A DNA stretch of 64,000 nucleotides from Alkalidesulfovibrio alkalitolerans DSM 16529 (GTDB taxonomy: Bacteria > Desulfobacterota > Desulfovibrionia > Desulfovibrionales > Desulfovibrionaceae): positions 1 to 64,000 of the forward strand of contig NZ_ATHI01000032.1 in the NCBI RefSeq assembly GCF_000422245.1. The letters run 5' to 3'. Of the stretch, positions 54,562 through 62,217 are shown one piece after another; the first letter of the stretch is position 1; every line of letters begins with the position of its first letter. Under the pieces are notes generated by a model. The model searched no databases, was not told the DNA's origin, and saw nothing but the letters and a program-made list of their open reading frames with translations. Made by a program: the position numbers and the translations under genes.

Positions 54562-55779
54562 CTATCCTGCCTGCTCCCGGTGCAATGGAATGACCTTGCC
54601 CCCGGCCTTGAGCTCGTCCAGAAAATCCGCCCAGGCCTGCATCATGCGGCGGCGCTCGGGCAGGTGCTCCGCGAAGTTGTACGCGGCCCGCACGCTGTTG
54701 CGCTCGGCGTGGGCCATCTGGCGTTCGATGGCGTCCTTGTGCCAGCCCGCTTCGTTGAGCGCGGAGCAGGCCAGGGAACGGAAGCCATGGCCGGTCATCT
54801 CGTCCGAGGTGTAGCCCATGCGCCGCAGCGCGGCCGTAACGGCGTTTTCGGACATGGGCCGTGCCTTGCTTCTCGCGCTCGGGAAGACGTATCGGCCCGC
54901 CCCGGTAAGGGGCTGTATCTCGCGCAGGACGGCCACCGCTTGGCGCGAGAGGGGAACGATGTGCTTCTCTCTCGCCTTCATCTTCAGGGACGGGATGCGC
55001 CACTCTGCGGCCTCGAAGTCGATCTCCGACCATTCGGCATGGCGAAGCTCGCCGGGCCGCACGAAGACCAGCGGCGCGAGCTTGAGAGCGCAGCGCGTGA
55101 CGTGGTGGCCCGAATAGCTGTCGAGGGAGCGGAGCAGGGCGGCTATGTCCTTGGGGTCGGTAAGGCTGGCGTGATGCTTCTTGTTGGGCGGGGGCAGTGC
55201 CCCGCGCAGGTCGCCGGAGGGGTCGCGGTCTGCCCGGCCGGTGGCCACGGCATAGCGAAAGACTTGCCCGCAGTTTTGCAAGGCCCTGTGCGCCGTTTCC
55301 AGGGCTCCCCTGGCCTCGATCCGCCGCAGGGTTTCCAGAAGCTCGGGGGCCATGATCTCGCGGATGGGCCGGGAGCCGATCCAGGGGAACACGTCTTTTT
55401 CGAGGCGGCGCAGGATGCGGCCGGAATGGGAAACGACCCAGGAGGGGGAAAACTTGGCGTGCCACTCGCGGGCCACGGCCTCGAAGGTGTTGGTCTGCTC
55501 GACGCTCTCGGACTTCTCGGCCTTGCGGACAGCGGCGGGGTCGATGCCCTGGGCAATCAGCTTGCGTGCCACGTCGCGCTTTTCGCGGGCCTCGGCAAGG
55601 GGCACTTCGGGATAGACACCAAGAGAGAGTCGTTTTTCCCTGCCCTCGAAGCGGTACTTGAAGCGCCACCACTTGCCACCGGCGGGGGAAATTTCCAGAT
55701 ACAGGCCCCGCTCATCGAACAGGCGGCGGGCCTTGGGGCCGGGCTTGGCGCTCTTGCAGGCGGTGTTGGTCAGGGGCAT
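54562..55779 (-). CDS. Tyrosine integrase, P4 type
   Basis: 405 aa. N-terminal arm-binding DUF4102 domain (MPLTNTACKSAKPGPKARRL..., KYRFEGREKRLSLGVYPEV), core-binding SAM-like domain (~100-190), then the catalytic domain with FVRPGELRHAEW (Arg), TGHGFRSLACSALNE (HxxR) and AAYNFAEHL (nucleophile Tyr near residue 380). Residues present support an active enzyme. The ATG at 55779 has GGGAGGTGA. Reads away from ssrA, whose 3' end it targets. Confidence 0.93.
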   Translation of the reverse strand: MPLTNTACKSAKPGPKARRLFDERGLYLEISPAGGKWWRFKYRFEGREKRLSLGVYPEVPLAEAREKRDVARKLIAQGIDPAAVRKAEKSESVEQTNTFEAVAREWHAKFSPSWVVSHSGRILRRLEKDVFPWIGSRPIREIMAPELLETLRRIEARGALETAHRALQNCGQVFRYAVATGRADRDPSGDLRGALPPPNKKHHASLTDPKDIAALLRSLDSYSGHHVTRCALKLAPLVFVRPGELRHAEWSEIDFEAAEWRIPSLKMKAREKHIVPLSRQAVAVLREIQPLTGAGRYVFPSARSKARPMSENAVTAALRRMGYTSDEMTGHGFRSLACSALNEAGWHKDAIERQMAHAERNSVRAAYNFAEHLPERRRMMQAWADFLDELKAGGKVIPLHREQAG

Positions 55780-55783
55780 GGCG

Positions 55784-56224
55784 TCACCTCCCCAGAAGTT
55801 TGCCCAAGAGGCTGTGAAGGGTTGCCGCTTCATCGGGCGTCACGCGCAGGGCCGCGCCGTCTTTCCGTATGACAATGCTCCCATCGGCCAAGAGCACGGC
55901 GGCGGCTATGGCGGACTCGTCTAGCGGGCCTTCCCCGGTGGCCGCGCCCGCGTCCCTCCGTTTGGTGGACGGGTCAAGGCCCAGACCCAACAATGCGCGA
56001 GCCTCGTCGCGGCGTGACCTCGCCTCCTGCAAGCTGACCTCGGGATACCATCCAAGGGAGATTTGCTTCTCCCGTCCCTGAAATCTGTACTTGAGCCGCC
56101 AGACCATGCGCCCAGATGGCAGGTTCATGCAGAACAGGCCGCCGCCGTCGAAGAACTTTCCGGGCAGCGAATCCAGATTTGCCTTGGCTACCAACGCTTC
56201 CGAGAGCTTTTGGGGAACACTCAT
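55784..56224 (-). CDS. Stand-alone integrase arm-binding (DUF4102-like) protein
   Basis: 146 aa. Residues ~1-85 match the DUF4102 arm-binding domain of P4 integrases (KANLDSLPGKFFDGGGLFCMNL, LKYRFQGREKQISLGWYPEVSLQEAR) but no catalytic domain follows. Instead there is a distinct C-terminal ~60-residue part (DGSIVIRKDGAALRVTPDEAATLHSLLGKL). It ends 4 bases before the integrase start, so both are made together. The N-domain is similar, not identical, to that of the full integrase (~55-60% in the shared core by eye). Confidence 0.8.
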   Translation of the reverse strand: MSVPQKLSEALVAKANLDSLPGKFFDGGGLFCMNLPSGRMVWRLKYRFQGREKQISLGWYPEVSLQEARSRRDEARALLGLGLDPSTKRRDAGAATGEGPLDESAIAAAVLLADGSIVIRKDGAALRVTPDEAATLHSLLGKLLGR

Positions 56225-56239
56225 TTGCTCGGTTCTCCT

Positions 56240-56266
56240 GTTGCCCCAAAAGTTGCCCCAATCTGC
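56240..56266. repeat. Right copy of paired GTTGCCCC repeat
   Basis: GTTGCCCCAAAAGTTGCCCC about 110 bases inside the right border, same orientation as the copy at 48811. Probably an integrase arm-site pair or regulatory site. Confidence 0.55.
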
Positions 56267-56314
56267 GCCCGGATGTCAATAGACCAGTCTGGACTTTGAC
56301 GGACTGTCACCAAC

Positions 56315-56336
56315 AAAAAACCCCGGATTTCCGGGG
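56315..56336 (-). terminator. Terminator downstream of ssrA
   Basis: CCCCGG-attt-CCGGGG (minus-strand orientation reads CCCCGG/CCGGGG, 6 bp) followed by six T's on the minus strand. It lies on the element side of the border, so the element apparently brought a substitute ssrA terminator. Confidence 0.8.
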
Positions 56337-56373
56337 TCTTTTGGCCTTATCTGTACTTCTTTGGATTTTCTGA

Positions 56374-56733
56374 TGGTGGAGGCGGCGGGAATTGAACCCG
56401 CGTCCGAGAACGCTCGGCACGGAGCATCTACAGGTTTAGAATGAGTTTCGTCGTCATTTTCCGGATTGCCCCCACTCACGGCAGCCGGAAAACCAAGACC
56501 GTCTGTTTTCTCGCATCGTCGGCAACGGACCGACCAACGACGCCAGCCAGATAAGTTTTCGCCGTCACGGTTTATCTGACGTCCACCGCTTCGACGTGAC
56601 CGTTATTTAGGCGGCCAGAGCGTAATCGTAGTCGTTCTTGGCAACTATTGGTTGTGCCGCTTTTTACGAGGCCAGCGGCGCCTCGACCTGCAACTCCGAC
56701 CTCGACTATCCCCGTCGAAACCGGTGCGCCCCC
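56374..56733 (-). ncRNA. ssrA: tmRNA (transfer-messenger RNA)
   Basis: 360 nt on the minus strand. The tRNA-like ends pair: 5' GGGGGCG with 3' CGCCTCC, and the 3' end GGTTCAATTCCCGCC...CCACCA gives the T arm. The tag frame (resume codon GCC) reads AKNDYDYALAA-stop, preceded by ATAGTT. It rescues stalled ribosomes and tags nascent chains for degradation. Its last 25 bases form the attachment site of the adjacent element, which restores an intact 3' end. Confidence 0.96.
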
Positions 56734-56769
56734 ACATGGACGCGTACGCGTTCAAAGAGCAGTCCAAAT

Positions 56770-56797
56770 ACTATAATGCGCTTCTCGGTCCTGGCAA
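56770..56797 (-). promoter_or_regulatory. ssrA promoter
   Basis: Minus strand TTGCCA (56797-56792), 16-base spacer, TATAGT (56775-56770). Ends 36 bases before the mature 5' end of tmRNA. Confidence 0.65.
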
Positions 56798-56819
56798 GGC
56801 GTCCAAGGCCCGAAGTCCC

Positions 56820-56849
56820 AAAAAAGACGGGCCGGTTTCCCGGCCCGTC
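56820..56849 (-). terminator. Terminator after tRNA-Met
   Basis: Perfect 10-bp stem GACGGGCCGG/CCGGCCCGTC with a 4-base loop; six T's follow on the minus strand. Confidence 0.9.
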
Positions 56850-56861
56850 GTATCGTTCTCG

Positions 56862-56938
56862 TGGTAGCTAGGGAGGGACTTGAACCCCCGACACTGCGGG
56901 TATGAACCGCATGCTCTAACCAACTGAGCTACCTAGCC
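56862..56938 (-). tRNA. tRNA-Met (anticodon CAT, elongator)
   Basis: 77 nt with encoded CCA. The acceptor arms GGCTAGG/CCTAGCT pair, anticodon loop TTCATAC with CAT, and T arm GGGGGTTCAAGTCCCTC. The 5' G-U closing pair and A73 fit elongator Met rather than initiator (no C1-A72 mismatch); a lysidine-modified Ile form cannot be excluded by eye. Confidence 0.93.
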
Positions 56939-57002
56939 ACGCGTGGGAGAGGCTTCATAGCTCCTAACGCATCGCTTGGCAAGGGGATCGAGGCAGAAAA
57001 TT

Positions 57003-57809
57003 TCAACTGGCCCACGCCGGCCAGAAGAACAGCACGAACGGAGCCAGGGCCAGCCGGTACCAGGCGAAGGGGCGAAGCGTGAAGCGCTGCAACAGTGCGA
57101 TGAAGGTCTTCACCGCGGCCCAGGCGGCCAGAAAGGAGACTACGAACCCCACGGCCAGGAACAGAAGGTCGTCGGACGTGTACAGGCTCCAGGTGCTCAG
57201 CAGCTTGTAGCCCGTGGCCGCGCACATGATGGGCACCGCCGCGATGAACGAGTACTCGGCGGCTACGGTGCGGCCCGCGCCGCAAAACATGCCGCCCATG
57301 ATGGTTGCGGCCGAGCGCGAGAAACCGGGCCACAGCGCCAGACATTGGAAAAGCCCCACCCCGAGGGCGAGGCCCGGCGTCATCTCGTCGATGGAACGCA
57401 CGCGGGGCGCCTTGTTGCGTGACTCCATGAAGAGGATGAGCAGGGCTCCCACGGCCAGGGCTATGGCCACTGTGCGCGGGTTGAAGAGTGCCTGCTCGAT
57501 GAAGTCGTTGGCGATGAGTCCCAGAGCAGAGGCGGGCAGCGAGGTGATGATTAAGAGCTTGATGCCGTAAAGGCCCGAGAACCTGCGCCCTTCCTCGGGA
57601 CGGATCAGCCCCAGGAAGCGGTCGCGGTAGATGACCACCACGGCCAGGATGGCGCCGAGTTGGATGATGACGTTGAAGGCGTCGATCTTTTGTCCGGAGA
57701 GGCCGAGAAGGGAACTGGTCAGGATCAGATGGCCGGTGCTGGAGACGGGCAGGAACTCGGTGAGTCCTTCCACCACGCCCAGCACCGCAGCCGAGGCGAG
57801 AGACGACAT
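57003..57809 (-). CDS. uppP: Undecaprenyl-diphosphatase
   Basis: 268 aa, eight-helix BacA/UppP family. Motifs are GVVEGLTEFLPVSSTGHLI (residues ~12-30; E and PVSST active-site part) and PGFSRSAATIMGG (~165-178). Recycles the lipid carrier for peptidoglycan and LPS synthesis and confers bacitracin resistance. AAAGGGG precedes the ATG at 57809; an earlier in-frame start would add 31 residues. Confidence 0.95.
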   Translation of the reverse strand: MSSLASAAVLGVVEGLTEFLPVSSTGHLILTSSLLGLSGQKIDAFNVIIQLGAILAVVVIYRDRFLGLIRPEEGRRFSGLYGIKLLIITSLPASALGLIANDFIEQALFNPRTVAIALAVGALLILFMESRNKAPRVRSIDEMTPGLALGVGLFQCLALWPGFSRSAATIMGGMFCGAGRTVAAEYSFIAAVPIMCAATGYKLLSTWSLYTSDDLLFLAVGFVVSFLAAWAAVKTFIALLQRFTLRPFAWYRLALAPFVLFFWPAWAS

Positions 57810-57923
57810 GAAAACCCCTTTGCGGTCGTTTGCGTTCGCCTTGGCGTGTGTTGCGGACCGGACCCAGGTGGTGTACCTGTGGCCCCGGAGCGAGGAGATC
57901 ACGTCGCTCCAGGAGGACTACCC

Positions 57924-58121
57924 ATGGCGACCATCATTCCAGCATCCGAACTACACCGTAAGGCGATAGACTGGATATCGTGCGGCCTGCGTGATGGCAA
58001 GCCGCTTCGCAAACTCATTGACGAGGCCGCGATGCGATTTAATCTTGGTCCATTGGATGCTCAGTTCCTCGAACGCTTTTACAAAAACGACCTGCGCAAG
58101 CAGAAAGATGTCGCCGGCTGA
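57924..58121 (+). CDS. Small conserved-looking protein
   Basis: 65 aa, not recognised: ELHRKAIDWISCGLRDGKPLRKLIDEAAMRFNLGPLDAQFLERFYKND, all helical and charged. AGGAGG at ideal spacing before the ATG. It ends 6 bases before lptF, so it is in its operon; relation to LPS export is only positional. Confidence 0.6.
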   Translation: MATIIPASELHRKAIDWISCGLRDGKPLRKLIDEAAMRFNLGPLDAQFLERFYKNDLRKQKDVAG

Positions 58122-58127
58122 CGGTAC

Positions 58128-59309
58128 GTGTTCGGATTCAGACAGATACATCGGCAGATCTTCAAGGAGCTTGCCGTTTCCTTCCTCTTGTGCCTTGGAG
58201 CGCTGCTCGGCCTGATCCTCATCGGCCGCATGCTCCAACTCAAGGAGCTTTTCCTGTCGCAGAACCTCGGTCTCGTGGAGATCGTGGAACTGTTTGTCTA
58301 TCTCACGCCCTTTTTCCTGCTCCTGCTCCTGCCCATCTCCTGCATGCTCGCGGTTTTTCTCACCTTTCTGCGCATGAGCACGGACAACGAACTACTCGCG
58401 CTCAAGGCCGGAGGCGTGAGCCTGAATCAATTGCTGGCCGCGCCGTTGCTTTTTTGCGCCCTCGTGACCCTGGGCAACGTCGGGGTTTCGTTCTGGGGTG
58501 TTTCCTGGGGCATGGACAACTTCAAGGCCACGGTTCTTGAACACGCCAGCTCGCGCACCAAACTCGTGCTCCAGCCGGGCGTTTTCAACAAGGAATTTCC
58601 GGGACTCACGCTCTTCGCTCAGCAGGTCGAGCCGGGCGGGGCGAACCTCGGCAACGTCTTCGTGCGCGACGAGACCAAACCCTCAGTGCCCGCAACCATC
58701 GTGGCCCCGCGCGGCAAGGTGGCCACGGACACGGAGCAGGGACAGATCATTTTTCTGCTGAACGATGGCCACATTTACCGGCAAAGCGACGGTAAGCTCG
58801 ATGTGCTCGGCTTTGACAGCTACGCTGTACGGCTCGACCTCACGCGGCTCATGGGCGGCTTCAGGCTCGGTTCGGACCGGCCAAAGGAGATGTCGCTTAA
58901 CAAACTGCGCGAACTCGAAAACGATCCAGCCACTGCGGAGTTGTGGGACGGAGTGTTCCTCAAGAAGCTTAAGGTGGAAATCCAAAAGCGCTACGCCTTG
59001 CCCGCGGCCTGCATGGTCCTGGGCATGTTCGCACTACCTTTCGCCTTTTCTTTTCAGGGGCTCAAGCAGCATCTGGGGCTGGTTCTGGCCTTGGGGTGTT
59101 TCCTGGTCTACTACACCATGCTTTCCATCGGCTTCTCCCTGGGAGAGACGGACACGCTCGATCCCAGGATCGGCCTGTGGATACCTAACGCCTTGTTTGC
59201 GTTTATGGCCGTGGCGGGCATCAACATGGCAGGCAAGGAACGTTTTCCGCACATTTTCGAACGACTCTCTCACATCCGCTTCAGGCGCAAGGCGGCCTCG
59301 ACATGCTGA
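58128..59309 (+). CDS. lptF: LPS export permease LptF
   Basis: 393 aa, YjgP/YjgQ family: N-terminal membrane helices (LALSFLLCLGALLGLILI), conserved loop FLTFLRMSTDNELLALKAGGVSLNQLLAAP, periplasmic beta-jellyroll, C-terminal membrane helices. With LptG it forms the LptB2FG extractor that moves LPS out of the inner membrane. The start is GTG at 58128, with no strong ribosome site. Overlaps lptG by 7 bases. Confidence 0.92.
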   Translation: MFGFRQIHRQIFKELAVSFLLCLGALLGLILIGRMLQLKELFLSQNLGLVEIVELFVYLTPFFLLLLLPISCMLAVFLTFLRMSTDNELLALKAGGVSLNQLLAAPLLFCALVTLGNVGVSFWGVSWGMDNFKATVLEHASSRTKLVLQPGVFNKEFPGLTLFAQQVEPGGANLGNVFVRDETKPSVPATIVAPRGKVATDTEQGQIIFLLNDGHIYRQSDGKLDVLGFDSYAVRLDLTRLMGGFRLGSDRPKEMSLNKLRELENDPATAELWDGVFLKKLKVEIQKRYALPAACMVLGMFALPFAFSFQGLKQHLGLVLALGCFLVYYTMLSIGFSLGETDTLDPRIGLWIPNALFAFMAVAGINMAGKERFPHIFERLSHIRFRRKAASTC

Positions 59310-60379
59310 CCACGCTCGGCCGCTATCTTTTGCGCAACAACCTGTTCCTCATGATCGTTTGCATGGGGCTTGGCGTATTCATCTATCTTTTGTCGGACAT
59401 GTTCGACAGGCTCGATCAGTTCATCAACGCGGGGCTGGGAATCGACATCATCCTGCTCTATTTCGGTGCCAAGGTGCCGCTCATCATTTCTCAGATCATG
59501 CCCGCGGTCTTTCTCATCGCCATGGTTGTGCAGCTTTCGGTGATGGAGCGCAGCCGCGAGCTTCTGGCCTTGCAGACGGGCGGTGTCTCTTACGGCCGTC
59601 TGGCCGTCTTCTTCGTGATTTACGCCATTGTCTGGTCTGGCATTCAACTGGGATTCTCACAGCATTTCGGAGTCCTGGGAGAAAGGACATCGAGCCGCAT
59701 CTGGGCCGAGGACGTGCGCGAGCGGCAGGTCGATCGCGAAACGATTCACGACATCTGGTTTCGCGACGACCGCTTCATCGTCTTCTTTCGCGAGGCCGAC
59801 GTGGGCCGTGGAGAGGGCACGCGCATCAACATCTGGCAGTTGTCCGAGGATCACCAAAGCCTCGTCTGGACGATCACGGCACCGCGTTTCAGCGCTGGAC
59901 GCGCTGGCTGGACGCTCTATGACGCCCAGTCGGTCTCCTCGGCGCGTTTCGAAACCAGACATACCCCGACCCTGCATCTGCACATCGAGCAGGACTTGCA
60001 GGCGTTCGCCGTGGTCGGTCCGGCCGCAAAACCCACGGAACTGCCGGTCTGGCAGCTCGGCTCGGCCATCGAGAGCCTGCGCAGGACCGGCTCCAACGTG
60101 GAGGCGCTGCGCACCGCCTATTGGGAGAAGTGGGCCTATGCCTTCTCGATTCTCTCCATGGCGCTTTTGGCCATGGCAGTGAGCAGCTACCGAGCCAACA
60201 TCTACGTCAACATCACTGTTTCGCTGGTCGCCACCTTCGCCTTCTACGGGCTGATGGTCATGGGCGCCACCATGGGCGCGACGGGCATGGTTTCGCCCAT
60301 CGTCGGCGCGTGGGCAGGTAACGTGATCGTCTCGCTGGCCTCTGTTTCACGGCTTGTCTGGGTCACGTCGAAACACTAG
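59303..60379 (+). CDS. lptG: LPS export permease LptG
   Basis: 358 aa of the same family: LGRYLLRNNLFLMIVCMGLGVFIYLL, MVVQLSVMERSRELLALQTGGVSYGRL, large periplasmic part, final helices ending in VSLASVSRLVW. Paired with LptF. The ATG is inside the end of lptF (overlap 7 bases), so translation is coupled. Confidence 0.92.
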   Translation: MLTTLGRYLLRNNLFLMIVCMGLGVFIYLLSDMFDRLDQFINAGLGIDIILLYFGAKVPLIISQIMPAVFLIAMVVQLSVMERSRELLALQTGGVSYGRLAVFFVIYAIVWSGIQLGFSQHFGVLGERTSSRIWAEDVRERQVDRETIHDIWFRDDRFIVFFREADVGRGEGTRINIWQLSEDHQSLVWTITAPRFSAGRAGWTLYDAQSVSSARFETRHTPTLHLHIEQDLQAFAVVGPAAKPTELPVWQLGSAIESLRRTGSNVEALRTAYWEKWAYAFSILSMALLAMAVSSYRANIYVNITVSLVATFAFYGLMVMGATMGATGMVSPIVGAWAGNVIVSLASVSRLVWVTSKH

Positions 60380-60428
60380 CCTCGCCCAGACCCAGGCCTG
60401 GGATTCCGGCCACGCAATCCGAAGGAAA

Positions 60429-61052
60429 TCAATCCTGGGCGGAAGTATCGGAGGATGGCGCGGCGTTTCCGAGGGCGGCCTTGTCCAGGGCGTGCCACAA
60501 TCCGGCAAGGCCCTTGCCCGTGGCCGAGGAGAAGAGCAGGGGAGGGGCGGGAGTGCGCATCAGGTCGCGCCACTGCGCTTGGCGGCGTGAGAGGTCGCGC
60601 TGCGTGCACTTGTCCGCCTTGGTCAGCACGGCCAGGGCCGGGGTTCCCGCCTGCCTGAGCCAGGACACCATGTCGATGTCCAGGTGCTGCGGGTCGAGGC
60701 GACTGTCCAGGAGCACGGCCACGGCTCGAAGGCCCGAGGCCTTGCGCAGATAGGCCTCGATCAGTTCGCCCCACTTGGCGCGTTCGGCCTTGGAGATGCG
60801 CGCGTAGCCGTAGCCGGGCAGGTCCACGAGGTGATACCCGGCCGGATGCACGCGGTAGAAGTTGATGCTGCGCGTCTTGCCAGGCGTGGAGCTCGTCTTG
60901 GCGAGCTTCTTCGATCCCGCGAGCCGGTTCACGAGCGAGGACTTGCCCACGTTGCTGCGTCCGGCAAGGGCGATCTGCGGCGCGTCGAGCGGCGCGGTGG
61001 CAAGCTGCTCGGGCGTGTAGATGGTGGCGATGAGTTCCAGGCTCGGCTGCAT
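60429..61052 (-). CDS. engB: Ribosome-biogenesis GTPase EngB/YsxC
   Basis: 207 aa. G1 GRSNVGKSSL, G3 DLPGYGYAR, G4 TKADKC, G5 SSATGKG; the TSSTPGKTRSINFY switch is typical. Needed for 50S subunit assembly. C-terminal tail is Ser/Ala-rich. No clear ribosome site precedes the ATG. Confidence 0.94.
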   Translation of the reverse strand: MQPSLELIATIYTPEQLATAPLDAPQIALAGRSNVGKSSLVNRLAGSKKLAKTSSTPGKTRSINFYRVHPAGYHLVDLPGYGYARISKAERAKWGELIEAYLRKASGLRAVAVLLDSRLDPQHLDIDMVSWLRQAGTPALAVLTKADKCTQRDLSRRQAQWRDLMRTPAPPLLFSSATGKGLAGLWHALDKAALGNAAPSSDTSAQD

Positions 61053-61161
61053 CTTGAATATTCGGGTAAGGGTTGGTACATGGCCAGTGGCGCGCGGCCG
61101 GATTTGAACTTGTGGTGTTTTTCCGCGCTTCAGTCAAGCCAGGACGGCAGGACGTTTCCCC

Positions 61162-61623
61162 GTGACGACATACGACATTCGCATCGTGAACGGCCCCAAT
61201 CTCGGCCATCTGGGCGTTCGGCAGCCCGAGATCTACGGCAGCCAAGGCATGCAGGCCCTGCCGGAACTCGTGGCGAAGCTGCTCGGACCGCACTCTGCCG
61301 ATGTCCGAATGACAGTCTTCCAGAGCAACGGCGAGGGAGCCCTCATCGATTATCTGGAAAAGGCCAGGGAGGAGGGCGCGCACGGGATCGTGCTCAACGC
61401 CGGGGCCTACACCCATACGAGTCTGGCCCTGGCCGACTGTCTGGCCTGGATCGGGCTGCCCTGTGTCGAGGTCCATCTTTCCAACGTCCTGGCCCGTATC
61501 GACGAGCCTTTGCGGCAGAAGAGCCACATCGGTAAGCACTGCATCGGCGTGATCTCCGGGTTCGGCCTGACGAGCTATGCCCTGGGCGTGCAGGCACTTT
61601 TGCTCCATATCGAGAAAACCTAA
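61162..61623 (+). CDS. aroQ: 3-dehydroquinate dehydratase, type II
   Basis: 153 aa, the usual size. Motifs are NGPNLGHLGVRQPEIYG (with catalytic Arg and Tyr), QSNGEGALIDYL, NAGAYTHTSLALADCL, VEVHLSNVLAR (catalytic His), and VISGFGLTSYALGVQAL. Third step of the shikimate pathway. Start is GTG at 61162. Confidence 0.95.
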   Translation: MTTYDIRIVNGPNLGHLGVRQPEIYGSQGMQALPELVAKLLGPHSADVRMTVFQSNGEGALIDYLEKAREEGAHGIVLNAGAYTHTSLALADCLAWIGLPCVEVHLSNVLARIDEPLRQKSHIGKHCIGVISGFGLTSYALGVQALLLHIEKT

Positions 61624-61647
61624 GATTAATCCAGTATCGGAGGATAC

Positions 61648-62205
61648 ATGTATTCAACCACCGACTTTCGTCGCGGCCTGAAGATCGAGATGGACGGCAT
61701 TCCCTACGAGATCGTGGAGTCGCAGCACTACAAGCCCGGCAAGGGCGGGGCCATCGTCCGCACCAAGCTGCGCAACGTTCTCAACGGCCGCGTCGTGGAC
61801 CACACCTTCCGTTCCGGCGAGAAAGTGGCCAAGCCCGACCTCGTGACCCAGGACATGCAGTTTCTCTACCGCGAGGGAACGGACTTGGTCTTCATGGACA
61901 TGTCCTCCTATGAGCAGATCCACGTGGCGGGCGACGTGCTCTCCGAAAAATCCGGCTATCTCACCGACGGCATGGAGATCCAGGTGCTGCTCTACAACGG
62001 CCAGGTCATCGACCTGAACCTGCCGCCGAGCCTGGTCTTCGAAATCGTCCAGACCGAACCCGGCGTGCAGGGCGACCGCGTGGGCAACACCACTAAGGCC
62101 GCAACCCTCAATACGGGCATCGTGGTCCAGGTGCCTTTGTTCATCAACGAAGGCGAACAGATCAAGGTCGACACCCGCAGCGGCGAATACATCAGCCGGG
62201 CGTAG
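61648..62205 (+). CDS. efp: Translation elongation factor P
   Basis: 185 aa, three-domain EF-P: the loop [17 protein letters not shown] carries the tip Lys (in KPGKGGA) that would be modified, plus the C-terminal [12 protein letters not shown] and [23 protein letters not shown]. Relieves stalling at polyproline. GGAGG precedes the ATG. Confidence 0.97.
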   Translation: MYSTTDFRRGLKIEMDGIPYEIVESQHYKPGKGGAIVRTKLRNVLNGRVVDHTFRSGEKVAKPDLVTQDMQFLYREGTDLVFMDMSSYEQIHVAGDVLSEKSGYLTDGMEIQVLLYNGQVIDLNLPPSLVFEIVQTEPGVQGDRVGNTTKAATLNTGIVVQVPLFINEGEQIKVDTRSGEYISRA

Positions 62206-62217
62206 GAGGGTAGGGCT

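Larger units (their letters stand above)
48736..56373. mobile_element. Integrative element inserted at the 3' end of ssrA
   Basis: About 7.6 kb bounded by a diverged copy of the tmRNA 3' end on the left (48736-48759) and the intact ssrA 3' end on the right. The right end carries a tyrosine integrase reading away from ssrA. Content: integrase, separate DUF4102-like protein, AlpA regulator, RepA-like ATPase, primase, and small unknowns. No capsid, portal or terminase is recognised, so a P4-like satellite or small genomic island is inferred. Confidence 0.82.

Noticed and set aside
55784-55833. Longer integrase start overlapping the DUF4102-like gene
   Set aside because: The added 18 residues are not family-like, and GGGAGGTGA clearly marks the ATG at 55779.
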